Below, in pieces: positions 36,027 to 50,034 of a stretch of 64,000 bases of DNA (its first letter is position 1; every line of letters begins with the position of its first letter). The position numbers were made by a program, and so were the translations under genes. The notes below the pieces were generated by a model. That model was not told the origin of the DNA. It saw nothing but the letters and a program-made list of their open reading frames with translations, and ran no database searches. Source of the DNA: Nematostella vectensis (taxonomy: Eukaryota; Cnidaria; Anthozoa; Actiniaria; Edwardsiidae); contig NC_064037.1 of the NCBI RefSeq assembly GCF_932526225.1, positions 186,001-250,000 on the forward strand, given 5' to 3'.

Positions 36027-38028
36027 ACAATCTCGGCGAGCTGTGCGTGGCGTAACCGTATTACAGGCCTGGGATCCTGGTTATTGTCCTCCCCATTAAT
36101 GCGCGGGTTGGGATAACCTTGCAAGAGTGTTGTACAGCATATTCGCTCGGAAATATCGGTGCTTGGGGCCTTCGGGTTCTTTACAGCCTTCCGTAAAAGC
36201 CTTGTGCTGCCATACCGATTGGGTAATCCGTATGTATGGTTTCCGTTTTGTTCTTCAGACCGGGTTCGATCCCAGGCCAATGGGCTTTTTTTTTAATTCG
36301 CTTTTTTTTCTTTGTGCTGGACCCCCTTAATCCTGATAGGTTTTGCGCAAAAATAATAAAAAAAAGTGAGTTTGCAAAATAAGCTTGCTAGATTTATTGA
36401 TTATATGTATTCAATTTGTTCCTAGGAAGTTAACAAAAAACACAAAGCAAAGAGTTTGAGGAAGTAAACAAGTCTGTGAACTTTAATGTTCTATTTGAAG
36501 GGGCGCATTTTGTACAGGGAATTATACATAGAATGCTTAACTGGTGTAGAGGGGAGAGGTAACAGTTTATTGAGCATAATGTCAACAATAGCATTGGGAA
36601 GGGAGGGGCACTCTCTTCATACAATATTGCAGTTGTTACCTATTATTAAATAAGTTTAAAAGATATATTTGTTTATTAAGCAAGGTCTATTTCTGAGACA
36701 AGCAAACTCAAGTAAGAGCTGTTGAAATAACAGGTGAGTGTTAAAAAAAACAACAATTATCTGATTAGAAAACTAATGTAGATTCCTTTGCACCAAATAA
36801 GAACAAACTTCATTTTGTTTGTTATTTATGAGGAACGAGATGAGCTCTACAAGGCCAAGAAGAAATATGTATTGCTCATCTAAATTATACAAGTAAATAA
36901 TAATATTAAAAAAGAATTACTGTAAGTAATTAGAGTGGTTTTCATTAACCCGTGAAACAAAGTGCGATAGTTAAGCGGTAATAGTTAGTAAAACACAAAA
37001 AAGAACAATAGAATCAGTTCACAACAAAGTGTAATAAGCTAAAGCGTAGTTCACGGGTTAATGAAGGTTTTGACATTTCAACCTTACATCCACATGAAAG
37101 TAATGCCTAATATCGAGTGCCCTACAGTAAGTGTTTTGCAGTCAAGTTGTGTTCTGTTAGTAGGTAAAAAATTATTCTAAATAATAGTAATCATTGCTAT
37201 GGTCACCACTTACACATATAGCACTTGTAATAAAAAGAAAGAAAAAATATATATATGCAGTCAAACAACAGAATTGCATGATAACCTTGAATATATTGAA
37301 TAAAGGACTGCAAAAAACAACTTTTGTACTAGTTGCTTGAATTGACCCTTGGCTATTTTTAGCTGAATTCCCCTCCCCCTCTAAAAAAGAAAATAATAAT
37401 AATAATAGAACAAAACTAAAAAGAAAACAAACACAGCAGAGACCCCCACGAACAATGTTGATTTTTTTTTACTTTCCTTTAAAGGGGGAGTGTCATGTTT
37501 AAGAGATTTGCAATAGCTCTAGAGCCCTGACACAATGAACTTCAGTGAAATTCTAATACTGACTTATGAGCTTTTGTTACATTTGGGAGACTTTAAACAA
37601 AACAAAAAAAAATGACCACAAACTGTCCATTAACATAGTTTTCAATATAATTTTGCATATTATTTAATAAGGCATTAACAGCTTTTAAAAAGTTTAAATG
37701 TTTGTAGACACTTAAAAGCCTACAATAAACACTGACTCCAGACATGCGCAGTACTATGCTGCTGCCCCTTTAAAGTAAAATACAGCTTTACTTAGTCAGC
37801 GTAGACAATATTGCGGATTTTGTCAATATTCTAATATGAATATGTCAATATTCTCCCCCCTTACGTCTTTATTTCTATTTATTTTATGCTTTTCACATGA
37901 TACCAAAACAGCGTCTTTTTTCTTCGCTTATTTGATGTCATGTACACAATAAAAGAGATGCGCCCGTGCGCATGGCGAGTCCCCAAGGGACCCAAGACGC
38001 CCAAATAGACCTCTATTTTTTGTCATCC
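36027..38028 (+). repeat. Array unit U19 (2,002 bp)
   Basis: GGGC T9 AATTCGC, GGGAATTAT, GGTGTAGAGGGG and AGCATTGGGAAGG, the last two breaking the usual purine tracts. The first MITE has AAGCTAAAGCG, intermediate between the two classes. Several private changes lie in the second MITE (TTTTGTTACATTTGG, ATTTTGCAT, AAGTTTAAATG). Confidence 0.95.
36036..36292 (+). ncRNA. Candidate Pol III RNA gene, copy 19
   Basis: Both boxes exact, T9 run, AATTCGC downstream. Confidence 0.57.
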
Positions 38029-40029
38029 ACAATCTCGGCGAGCTGTGCGTGGCGTAACCGTATTACAGGCCTGGGATCCTGGTTATTGTCCTCCCCATTA
38101 ATGCGCCGGTTGGGATAACCTTGCAAGAGTGTTGTACAGCATATTCGCTCGGAAATATCGGTGCTTGGGGCCTTCGGGTTCTTTACAGCCTTCCGTAAAA
38201 GCCTTGTGCTGCCATACCGATTGGGTAATCCGTATGTATGGTTTCCGTTTTGTTCTTCATACCGGGTTCGATCCCAGGCCAATGGGCTTTTTTTTTTAAT
38301 TCGGTTTTTTTTCTTTGTGCTGGACCCCCTTAATCCTGATAGGTTTTGCGCAAAAATAATAAAAAAAAGTGAGTTTGCAAAATAAGCTTGCTAGATTTAT
38401 TGATTATATGTATTCAATTTGTTCCTAGGAAGTTAACAAAAAACACAAAGCAAAGAGTTTGAGGAAGTAAACAAGTCTGTGAACTTTAATGTTCTATTTG
38501 AAGGGGCGCATTTTGTACAGGGAAGCATACATAGAATGCTTAACTGGTGGAGAGGGGAGAGGTAACAGTTTATTGAGCATAATGTCAACAATAGCAGGGG
38601 GAAGGGAGGGGCACTCTTTTCATACAATATTGCAGTTGTTACCTATTATTAAATAAGTTTGTAAGATATATTTGTTTATTAAGCAAGGTCTATTTCTGAG
38701 ACAAGCAAACTCAAGTAAGAGCTGTTGAAATAACAGGTGAGTGTTAAAAAAAACAATTATCTGATTAGAAAACTAATGTAGATTCCTTTGCACCAAATAA
38801 GAACAAACTTCATTTTGTTTGTTATTTATGAGGAACGAGATGAGCTCTACAAAGCCATAAAGAAATATGTATTGCTCATCTAAATTATACAAGTAAATAA
38901 TAATATTAAAAAAGAACTACTGTAAGTAATTAGAGTGGTTTTCATTAACCTGTGAAACAAAGAGTGATAGTTAAACGGTAATAGTTAGTAAAACACAAAA
39001 AAGTACAATAGAATCAGATCACCACAAAGTGTAATACGCTAAAGCGTAGTTCATGGGTTAATGAAGGTTTTGACATTTCAACTTTACATCCACATGAAAG
39101 TAATGCCTAATATCGAGAGCCCTACAGTAAGTGTTTTGCAGTCAAGTTGTTTTCTGTTAGTAGGTAAAAAATTATTCTAAATAATAGTAATCATAGCTAT
39201 GGTCACCACTTACGCATATAGCACTTGTAATGAAAAGAAAGAAAATATATATATATGCAGTCAAACAACAGAATTGCATGATAACCTTGAATATATTGAA
39301 TAAAGGACTGCAAAAAACATCTTTTGTACTAGTTGCTTGAATTGACCCTTGGCAATTTTTAGCTGAATTCCCCTCCCCCTCTAAAAAAGAAAATAATAAT
39401 AATAATAGAACAAAACTAAAAAGAAAACAAACACAGCAGAGACCCCCACGAACAATGTTGATTTTTTTTTACTTTCCTTTAAAGGGGGAGTGTCATGTTT
39501 AAGATATTTGCAATAGCTCTAGAGCCCTGACACAATGAACTTCAGTGAAATTCTAATACTGACTTATGAGCTTTTGTTACATGTGGGAGACTTTAAACAA
39601 AACAAAAAAAAAATGACCACAAACTGTCCATTAACATAGTTTTCAATATAATATTGCATATTATTTAATAAGGTATTGACAGCTTTTAAAAAGTTCAACT
39701 GTTTGTAGACACTTAAAAGCCTACAATAAACACTGACTCCAGACATGCGCAGTACTATGTTGCTGCCCCTTTAAAGTAAAATACAGCTTTGCTTAGTCAG
39801 CGTAGACAATATTGCGGATTTTGTCAATATTCTAATATGAATATGTCAATATTCTCCCCCCTTACGTCTTTATTTCTATTTATTTTATGCTTTTCACATG
39901 ATACCAAAACAGCGTCTTTTTTCTTCGCTAATTTGATGTCATGTACACAATAAAAGAGATGCGCCCGTGCGCATGGCGAGTCCCCAAGGGACCCAAGACG
40001 CCCAAATAGACCTCTATTTTTTGTCATCC
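38029..40029 (+). repeat. Array unit U20 (2,001 bp), divergent
   Basis: Private changes inside the conserved RNA block: G79C in a hairpin loop and G232T just before the B box. The first MITE has CCTGTG on the left and CATGGGTTAA on the right. Also GCAATTTTTAGC near 39355 and AAGATATTTGC near 39503. It is one of the three least homogenised units. Confidence 0.95.
38038..38294 (+). ncRNA. Candidate Pol III RNA gene, copy 20 (two private changes)
   Basis: G79C lies in the loop of the 53-92 hairpin and G232T lies just before the B box. Both boxes and the 11-bp helix are intact. T10 run. Confidence 0.53.
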
Positions 40030-42029
40030 ACAATCTCGGCGAGCTGTGCGTGGCGTAACCGTATTACAGGCCTGGGATCCTGGTTATTGTCCTCCCCATT
40101 AATGCGCGGGTTGGGATAACCTTGCAAGAGTGTTGTACAGCATATTCGCTCGGAAATATCGGTGCTTGGGGCCTTCGGGTTCTTTACAGCCTTCCGTAAA
40201 AGCCTTGTGCTACCATACCGATTGGGTAATCCGTATGTATGGTTTCCGTTTTGTTCTTCAGACCGGGTTCGATCCCAGGCCAATGGGCTTTTTTTTTTTA
40301 ATTCGCTTTTTTTTCTTTGTGCTGGACCCCCTTAATCCTGATAGGTTTTGCGCAAAAATAAAAAAAAAAGTGAGTTTGCAAAATAAGCTTGCTAGATTTA
40401 TTGATTATATGTATTCAATTTATTCCTAGGAAGTTAACAAAAAACACAAAGCAAAGAGTTTGAGGAAGTAAACAAGTCTGTGAACTTTAATGTTCTATTT
40501 GAAGGGGTGCATTTTGTACAGGGAAGCATACATAGAATGCTTAACTGGTGGAGAGGGGAGAGGTAACAGTTTATTGAGCATAATGTCAACAATAGCAGGG
40601 GAAAGGGAGGGGCACTCTCTTCATACAATATTGCAGTTGTTACCTATTATTAAATAAGTTTAAAAGATATATTTGTTTATTAAGCAAGGTCTATTTCTGA
40701 GACAAGCAAACTCAAGTAAGAGCTGTTGAAATAACAGGTGAGTGTTAAAAAAAACAATTATCTGATTAGAAAACTAATGTAGATTCCTTTGCACCAAATA
40801 AGAACAAACTTCATTTTGTTTGTTATTTATGAGTAACGAGATGAGCTCTACAAGGCCAAGAAGAAATATGTATTGCTCATCTAAATTATACAAGTAAATA
40901 ATAATATTAAAAAAGAATTACTGTAAGTAATTAGAGTGGTTTTCATTAACCCCTGAAACAAAGTGCGATAGTTAAACGGTAATAGTTAGTAAAACACAAA
41001 AAAGAACAATAGAATCAGATCACAGCAAAGTGTAATACGCTAAAGCGTAGTTCACAGGTTAATGAAGGTTTTGACATTTCAACCTTACATCCACATGAAA
41101 GTAATGCCTAATATCGTGTGCCATACAGTAAGTGTTTTGCAGTCACGTTGTTTTCTGTTAGTAGGTAAAAAATTATTCTAAATAATAGTAATCATAGCTA
41201 TGGTCACCACTTACACATATAGCACTTGTAATGAAAAGAAAGAAAAAAATATATATATGCAGTCAAACAACAGAATTGCATGATAACCTTGAATATATTG
41301 AATAAAGGACTGCAAAAAAACATATTTTGTACTAGTTGCTTGAATTGACCCTAGGCTATTTTTAGCTGAATTCCCCTCCCCCTCTAAAAAAGAAAATAAT
41401 AATAATAATAGCACAAAACTAAAAAGAAAACAAACACAGCAGAGACCCCCACCAACAATTTTAGTTTTTTTTTCTTTCCTTTAAAGGGGGAGTGTCATGT
41501 TTAAGAGATTTGCAATAGCTCTAGAGCCCTGATACAATGAACTTCAGTGAAATTCTAATACTGACTTATGAGCTTTTGGTACATGTGGGAGACTTTAAAC
41601 AAAACAAAAAAAATGACAACAAACTGTCCATTAACATAGTTTTCAATATAATTTTGCATATTATTTAATAAGGCATTAACAGCTTTTAAAAAGTTCAACT
41701 GTTTGTAGACACTTAAAAGCCTACAATAAACACTGACTCCAGACATGCGCAGTACTATGCTGCTGCCCCTTTAAAGTAAAATACAGCTTTACTTAGTCAG
41801 CGTAGACAATATTGCGGATTTTGTCAATATTCTAATATGAATATGTCAATATTCTCCCCCCTTACGTCTTTATTTCTATTTATTTTATGCTTTTCACATG
41901 ATACCAAAACAGCGTCTTTTTTCTTCGCTAATTTGATGTCATGTACACAATAAAAGAGATGCGCCCGTGCGCATGGCGAGTCCCCAAGGGACCCAAGACG
42001 CCCAAATAGACCTCTATTTTATGTCATCC
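40030..42029 (+). repeat. Array unit U21 (2,000 bp), divergent
   Basis: G183A inside the RNA block, the longest T-run (T11), CCCCTGAA and CACAGGTTAA at the ends of the first MITE, ATCGTGTGCCATAC, AAACATATTTTG and CCCTAGGC. Many of these are seen in no other unit. Confidence 0.95.
40039..40295 (+). ncRNA. Candidate Pol III RNA gene, copy 21
   Basis: G183A lies just outside the 185-208 hairpin. Both boxes intact. T11 run, the longest in the array. Confidence 0.54.
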
Positions 42030-44032
42030 ACAATCTCGGCGAGCTGTGCGTGGCGTAACCGTATTACAGGCCTGGGATCCTGGTTATTGTCCTCCCCATT
42101 AATGCGCGGGTTGGGATAACCTTGCAAGAGTGTTGTACAGCATATTCGCTCGGAAATATCGGTGCTTGGGGCCTTCGGGTTCTTTACAGCCTTCCGTAAA
42201 AGCCTTGTGCTGCCATACCGATTGGGTAATCCGTATGTATGGTTTCCGTTTTGTTCTTCAGACCGGGTTCGATCACAGGCCAATGGGCTTTTTTGTTAGT
42301 TCCTTTTTTTTTTCTTTGTGCTGGACCCCCTTAATCCTGATAGGTTTTGCGCAAAAATAATAAAAAAAGTGAGTTTGCAAAATAAGCTTGCTAGATTTAT
42401 TGATTATATGTATTCAATTTGTTCCTAGGAAGTTAACAAAAAACACAAAGCAAAGAGTTTGAGGAAGTAAACAAGTATGTGAACTTTAATGTTCTATTTG
42501 AAGGGGTGCATTTTGTACAGGGAAGCATACATAGAATGCTTAACTGGTGGAGAGGGAAGAGGTAAAAGTTTATTGAGCATAATTTCAACAATAGCAGGGG
42601 GAAGAGAGGGGCACTCTCTTCATACAATATTGCAGTTGTTACCTATAATTAAATAAGTTTGTAACATGTCTTTGTTTATTAAGCAAGGTCTGTTTCTGAG
42701 ACAAGCAAACTCAAGTAAGGCTGTTAAAATAACAGGTGAGTGTTAAAAGAAAAACAATTATCTGATTAGAAAACTACTGTACATTCGTTTGCACCAAAAT
42801 AAGAACAAACTTCATTTTGTTTGTTATTAATGAGGAACGAGATGAGCTCTACAAAGCCATAAATAAATATGTATTGCTCATCTAAATTATACAAGTAAAT
42901 AATAATATTAAAAAAGAACTACTGTAAGTAATTAGAGTGGTTTTCATTAACCTGTGAAACAAAGTGTGATAGTTAAACGGTAATAGTTAGTAAAACACAA
43001 AAAAGTACAATAGAATCAGATCACAACAAAGTGTAATACGCTAAAGCGTAGTTCACGGGTTAATGAAGGTTTTGACATTTCAACCTTACATCCACATGAA
43101 AGTAATGCCTAATATCGAGAGCCCTACAGTAAGTGTTTTGCAGTCAAGTTGTTTTCTGTTAGTAGGTAAAAAATTATTCTAAATAATAGTAATCATAGCT
43201 ATGGTCACCACTTACACATATAGCACTTGTAATGAAAAGAAAGAAAAAATATATATATGCAGTCAAACAACAGAATTGCATGATAACCTTGAATATATTG
43301 AATAAAGGACTGCAAAAAAACATCTTTTGTACTAGTTGCTTGAATTGACCCTTGGCTATTTTTAGCTGAATTCCCCTCCCCCTCTAAAAAAGAAAATAAT
43401 AATAATAATAATAGAACAAAACTAAAAAGAAAACAAACACAGCAGAGACCCCCACCAACAATTTTGATTTTTTTTACTTTCCTTTAAAGGGGGAGTGTCA
43501 TGTTTAAGAGATTTGCAATAGCTCTAGAGCCCTGACACAATGAACTTCAGTGAAATTCTAATACTGACTTATGAGCTTTTGGTACATGTGGGAGACTTTA
43601 AACAAAACAAAACAAATGACCACAAACTGTCCATTAACATAGTTTTCAATATAATATTGCATATTATTTAATAAGGTATTGACAGCTTTTAAAAAGTTCA
43701 ACTGTTTGTAGACACTTAAAAGCCTACAACAAACACTGACTCGAGACATTCGCAGTACTATGCTGCTGCCCCTTTAAAGTAAAATACAGCTTTGCTTAGT
43801 CAGCGTAGACAATATTGCGGATTTTGTCAATATTCTAATATGAATATGTCAATATTCTCCCCCCTTACGTCTTTATTTCTATTTATTTTATGCTTTTCAC
43901 ATGATACCAAAACAGCGTCTTTTTTCTTCGCTAATTTGATGTCATGTACACAATAAAAGAGATGCGCCCGTGCGCATGGCGAGTCCCCAAGGGACCCAAG
44001 ACGCCCAAATAGACCTCTATTTTTTGTCATCC
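42030..44032 (+). repeat. Array unit U22 (2,003 bp), divergent, B box damaged
   Basis: GATCACAGG near 42273 replaces GATCCCAGG, which alters the B box and one pair of the long-range helix. The first T-run is cut to T6 followed by GTT. Private changes include TATTAATGAGG, ACATTCG and AATAAATATG. The 3' end carries the U8-type CTCGAGACATTCGCAG. Confidence 0.95.
42039..42295 (+). ncRNA. Candidate Pol III RNA gene, copy 22 (B box damaged)
   Basis: C246A changes the B box from GGTTCGATCCC to GGTTCGATCAC and breaks one pair of the long-range helix. The first T-run is T6 then G. It is the copy most likely to be inactive. Confidence 0.45.
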
Positions 44033-46029
44033 ACAATCTCGGCGAGCTGTGCGTGGCGTAACCGTATTACAGGCCTGGGATCCTGGTTATTGTCCTCCCC
44101 ATTAATGCGCGGGTTGGGATAACCTTGCAAGAGTGTTGTACAGCATATTCGCTCGGAAATATCGGTGCTTGGGGCCTTCGGGTTCTTTACAGCCTTCCGT
44201 AAAAGCCTTGTGCTGCCATACCGATTGGGTAATCCGTATGTATGGTTTCCGTTTTGTTCTTCAGACCGGGTTCGATCCCAGGCCAATGGGCTTTTTTTTT
44301 TAATTCGCTTTTTTTTCTTTGTGCTGGACCCCCTTAATCCTGATAGGTTTTACGCAAAAATAAAAAAAAAGTGAGTTTGCAAAATAAGCTTGCTAGATTT
44401 ATTGATTATATGTATTCAATTTGTTCCTAGGAAGTTAACAAAAAACACAAAGCAAAGAGTTTGAGGAAGTAAACAAGTCTGTGAACTTTAATGTTCTATT
44501 TGAAGGGGTGCATTTTGTACAGGGAAGCATACATAGAATGCTTAACTGGTGGAGAGGGGAGAGGTAACAGTTTATTGAGCATAATGTCAACAATAGCAGG
44601 GGGAAGGGAGGGGCACTCTCTTCATACAATATTGCAGTTGTTACCTATTATTAAATAAGTTTGTAAGATATATTTGTTTATTAAGCAAGGTCTATTTCTG
44701 AGACAAGCAAACTCAAGTAAAAGCTGTTGAAATAACAGGTGAGTGTTAAAAAAAAAATTATCTGATTAGAAAACTAATGTAGATTCCTTTGCACCAAATA
44801 AGAACAAACTTCATTTTGTTTGTTATTTATGAGGAACGAGATGAGCTCTACAAGGCCAAGAAGAAATATGTATTGCTCATCTAAATTATACAAGTAAATA
44901 ATAATATTAAAAAAGAATTACTGTAAGTAATTAGAGTGGTTTTCATTAACCCGTGAAACAAAGTGCGATAGTTAAACGGTAATAGTTAGTAAAACACAAA
45001 AAAGAACAATAGAATCAGATCACAACAAAGTGTAATACGCTAAAGCGTAGTTCACGGGTTAATGAAGGTTTTGACATTTCAACCTTACATCCACATGAAA
45101 GTAATGCCTAATATCGAGTGCCCTACAGTAAGTGTTTTGCAGTCAAGTTGTTTTCTGTTAGTAGGTAAAAAATTATTCTAAATAATAGTAATCATAGCTA
45201 TGGTCACCACTTACACATATAGCACTTGTAATGAAAAGAAAGAAAAAATATATATATGCAGTCAAACAACAGAATTGCATGATAACCTTGAATATATTGA
45301 ATAAAGGACTGCAAAAAAACATCTTTTGTACTAGTTGCTTGAATTGACCCTTGGCTATTTTTAGCTGAATTCCCCTCCCCCTCTAAAAAAGAAAATAATA
45401 ATAATAATAGAACAAAACGAAAAAAAAAAAAAACACAGCAGAGAACCCCACGAACAATGTTGATTTTTTTTTACTTTCCTTTAAAAGGGGAGTGTGATGT
45501 TTAAGAGATTTGCAATAGCTCTAGAGCCCTGACACAATGAACTTCAGTGAAATTCTAATACTGACTTATGAGCTTTTGGTACATGTGGGAGACTTTAAAC
45601 AAAACAAAAAAAATGACCACAAACTGTCCATTAACATAGTTTTCAATATAATATTGCCTATTATTTAATAAGGTATTAACAGCTTTTAAAAAGTTCAACT
45701 GTTTGTAGACACTTAAAAGCCTACAATAAACACTGACTCCAGACATGCGCAGTACTATGCTGCTGCCCCTTTAAAGTAAAATACAGCTTTACTTAGTCAG
45801 CGTAGACAATATTGCGGATTTTGTCAATATTCTAATATGAATATGTCAATATTCTCCCCCCTTACGTCTTTATTTCTATTTATTTTATGCTTTTCACATG
45901 ATACCAAAACAGCGTCTTTTTTCTTCGCTAATTTGATGTCATGTACACAATAAAAGAGATGCGCCCGTGCGCATGGCGAGTCCCCAAGGGACCCAAGACG
46001 CCCAAATAGACCTCTATTTTTTGTCATCC
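44033..46029 (+). repeat. Array unit U23 (1,997 bp), shortest unit
   Basis: The head matches U9 (TTTTACGCAAAAATAAAAAA, T10 run). AAAAAAAAATTATC replaces the AAC-bearing run near column 715. The 3' half is of the U4/U7 class, with ACAAAACGAAAAAA private. Confidence 0.95.
44042..44298 (+). ncRNA. Candidate Pol III RNA gene, copy 23
   Basis: Both boxes exact, T10 run. Matches copy 9. Confidence 0.57.
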
Positions 46030-48030
46030 ACAATCTCGGCGAGCTGTGCGTGGCGTAACCGTATTACAGGCCTGGGATCCTGGTTATTGTCCTCCCCATT
46101 AATGCGCGAGTTGGGATAACCTTGCAAGAGTGTTGTACAGCATATTCGCTCGGAAATATCGGTGCTTGGGGCCTTCGGGTTCTTTACAGCCTTCCGTAAA
46201 AGCCTTGTGCTGCCATACCGATTGGGTAATCCGTATGTATGGTTTCCGTTTTGTTCTTCAGACCGGGTTCGATCCCAGGCCAATGGGCTTTTTTTTTAGT
46301 TCCTTTTTTTTTCTTTGTGCTGGACCCCCTTAATCCTGATAGGTTTTGCGCAAAAATAATAAAAAAAAGTGAGTTTGCAAAATAAGCTTGCTAGATTTAT
46401 TGATTATATGTATTCAATTTGTTCCTAGGAAGTTAACAAAAAACACAAAGCAAAGAGTTTGAGGAAGTAAACAAGTCTGTGAACTTTAATGTTCTATTTG
46501 AAGGGGCGCATTTTGTACAGGGAAGCATACATAGAATGCTTAACTGGTGGAGAGGGGAGAGGTAACAGTTTATTGAGCATAATGTCAACAATAGCAGGGG
46601 GAAGGGAGGGGCACTCTCTTCATACAATATTGCAGTTGTTACCTATTATTAAATAAGTTTAAAAGATATATTTGTTTATTAAGCAAGGTGTATTTCTGAG
46701 ACAAGCAAACTCAAGTAAGAGCTGTTGAAATAACAGGTGAGTGTTAAAAAAAAAACAATTATCTGATTAGAAAACTAATGTAGATTCCTTTGCACCAAAT
46801 AAGAACAAACTTCATTTTGTTTGTTATTTATGAGGAACGAGATGAGCTCTACAAGGCCAAGAAGAAATATGTATTGCTCATCTAAATTATACAAGTAAAT
46901 AATAATATTAAAAAAGAATTACTGTAAGTAATTAGAGTGGTTTTCATTAACCCGTGAAACAAAGTGCGATAGTTAAACGGTAATAGTTAGTAAAACACAA
47001 AAAAGAACAATAGAATCAGATCACAACAAAGTGTAATACGCTAAAGCGTAGTTCACGGGTTAATGAAGGTTTTGACATTTCAACCTTACATCCACATGAA
47101 AGTAATGCCTAATATCGAGTGCCCTACAGTAAGTGTTTTGCAGTCAAGTTGTTTTCTGTTAGTAGGTAAAAAATTATTCTAAATAATAGTAATCATAGCT
47201 ATGGTCACCACTTACACATATAGCACTTGTAATGAAAAGAAAGAAAAAAATATATATATGCAGTCAAACAACAGAATTGCATGATAACCTTGAATATATT
47301 GAATAAAGGACTGCAAAAAAACATCTTTTGTACTAGTTGCTTGAATTGACCCTTGGCTATTTTTAGCTGAATTCCCCTCCCCCTCTAAAAAAGAAAATAA
47401 TAATAATAATAGCACAAAACTAAAAAGAAAACAAACACAGCAGAGACCCCCACCAACAATTTTGATTTTTTTTACTTTCCTTTAAAGGGGGAGTGTCATG
47501 TTTAAGAGATTTGCAATAGCTCTAGAGCCCTGACACAATGAACTTCAGTGAAATTCTAATACTGACTTATGAGCTTTTGGTACATGTGGGAGACTTTAAA
47601 CAAAACAAAAAAAATGACCACAAACTGTCCATTAACATAGTTTTCAATATAATATTGCATATTATTTAATAAGGTATTAACAGCTTTTAAAAAGTTCAAC
47701 TGTTTGTAGACACTTAAAAGCCTACAATAAACACTGACTCCAGACATGCGCAGTACTATGCTGTTGCCCCTTTAAAGTAAAATACAGCTTCACTTAGTCA
47801 GCGTAGACAATATTTCGGATTTTGTCAATATTCTAATATGAATATGTCAATATTCTCCCCCCTTACGTCTTTATTTCTATTTATTTTATGCTTTTCACAT
47901 GATACCAAAACAGCGTCTTTTTTCTTCGCTAATTTGATGTCATGTACACAATAAAAGAGATGCGCCCGTGCGCATGGCGAGTCCCCAAGGGACCCAAGAC
48001 GCCCAAATAGACCTCTATTTTTTGTCATCC
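46030..48030 (+). repeat. Array unit U24 (2,001 bp), duplicate of U11/U14
   Basis: GCGAG class, the same length as U11 and U14 and the same marks. It adds AATATTTCGG in the upstream flank near 47810, shared with U28 and U29. Confidence 0.96.
46039..46295 (+). ncRNA. Candidate Pol III RNA gene, copy 24
   Basis: GCGAG form. Both boxes exact, T9 run. Confidence 0.57.
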
Positions 48031-50034
48031 ACAATCTCGGCGAGCTGTGCGTGGCGTAACCGTATTACAGGCCTGGGATCCTGGTTATTGTCCTCCCCAT
48101 TAATGCGCGGGTTGGGATAACCTTGCAAGAGTGTTGTACAGCATATTCGCTCGGAAATATCGGTGCTTGGGGCCTTCGGGTTCTTTACAGCCTTCCGTAA
48201 AAGCCTTGTGCTGCCATACCGATTGGGTAATCCGTATGTATGGTTTCCGTTTTGTTCTTCAGACCGGGTTCGATCCCAGGCCAATGGGCGTTTTTTTTAA
48301 TTCGCTTTTTTTTCTTTGTGCTGGACCCCCTTAATCCTGATAGGTTTTGCGCAAAAATAATAAAAAAAAGTGAGTTTGCAAAATAAGCTTGCTAGATTTA
48401 TTGATTATATGTATTCAATTTGTTCCTAGGAAGTTAACAAAAAACACAAAGCAAAGAGTTTGAGGAAGTAAACAAGTCTGTGAACTTTAATGTTCTATTT
48501 GAAGGGGCGCATTTTGTACAGGGAATTATACATAGAATGCTTAACTGGTGGAGAGGGGAGAGGTAACAGTTTATTGAGCATAATGTCAACAATAGCAGGG
48601 GGAAGGGAGGGGCACTCTCTTCATACAATATTGCAGTTGTTACCTATTATTAAATAAGTTTAAAAGATATATTTGTTTATTAAGCAAGGTCTATTTCTGA
48701 GACAAGCAAACTCAAGTAAGAGCTGTTGAAATAACAGGTGAGTGTTAAAAAAACCAACAATTATCTGATTAGAAAACTAATGTAGATTCCTTTGCACCAA
48801 TTAAGAACAAACTTCATTTTGTTTGTTATTTATGAGGAACGAGATGAGCTCTACAAGGCCAAGAAGAAATATGTATTGCTCATCTAAATTATACAAGTAA
48901 ATAATAATATTAAAAAAGAATTACTGTAAGTAATTAGAGTGGTTTTCATTAACCCGTGAAACAAAGTGCGATAGTTAAGCGGTAATAGTTAGTAAAACAC
49001 AAAAAAGAACAATAGAATCAGTTCACAACAAAGTGTAATAAGCTTAAGCGTAGTTCACGGGTTAATGAAGGTTTTGACATTTCAACCTTACATCCACATG
49101 AAAGTAATGCCTAATATCGAGTGCCCTACAGTAAGTGTTTTGCAGTCAAGTTGTGTTCTGTTAGTAGGTAAAAAATTATTCTAAATAATAGTAATCATTG
49201 CTATGGTCACCACTTACACATATAGCACTTGTAATGAAAAGAAAGAAAAAATATATATATGCAGTCAAACAACAGAATTGCATGATAACCTTGAATATAT
49301 TGAATAAAGGACTGCAAAAAAACAACTTTTGTACTAGTTGCTTGAATTGACCCTTGGCTATTTTTAGCTGAATTCCCCTCCCCTTCTAAAAAAGAAAATA
49401 ATAATAATAATAGCACAAAACTAGAAAGAAAACAAACACAGCAGAGACCCCCACCAACAATTTTGATTTTTTTTACTTTCCTTTAAAGTGGGAGTGTCAT
49501 GTTTAAGAGATTTGCAATAGCTCTAGAGCCCTGACACAATGAACTTCAGTGAAATTCTAATACTGACTTATAAGCTTTTGGTACATGTGGGAGACTTTAA
49601 ACAAAACAAAAAAAAAAATGACCACAAACTGTCCATTAACATAGTTTTCAATATAATATTGCATATTATTTAATAAGGTATTAACAGCTTTTAAAAAGTT
49701 CAGCTGTTTGTAGACACTTAAAAGCCTACAATAAACACTGACTCCAGACATGCGCAGTACTATGCTGCTGCCCCTTTAAAGTAAAATACAGCTTTACTTA
49801 GTCAGCGTAGACAATATTGCGGATTTTGTCAATATTCTAATATGAATATGTCAATATTCTCCCCCCTTACGTCTTTATTTCTATTTATTTTATGCTTTTC
49901 ACATGATACCAAAACAGCGTCTTTTTTCTTCGCTAATTTGATGTCATGTACACAATAAAAGAGATGCGCCCGTGCGCATGGCGAGTCCCCAAGGGACCCA
50001 AGACGCCCAAATAGACCTCTATTTTTTGTCATCC
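48031..50034 (+). repeat. Array unit U25 (2,004 bp)
   Basis: U12/U15 class with CACCAATTAAG near column 765, shared with U29 and U30. First unit of the three-unit block that recurs at +10,009 bp. Confidence 0.96.
48040..48296 (+). ncRNA. Candidate Pol III RNA gene, copy 25
   Basis: GGCG before T8. Both boxes exact. Confidence 0.57.
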
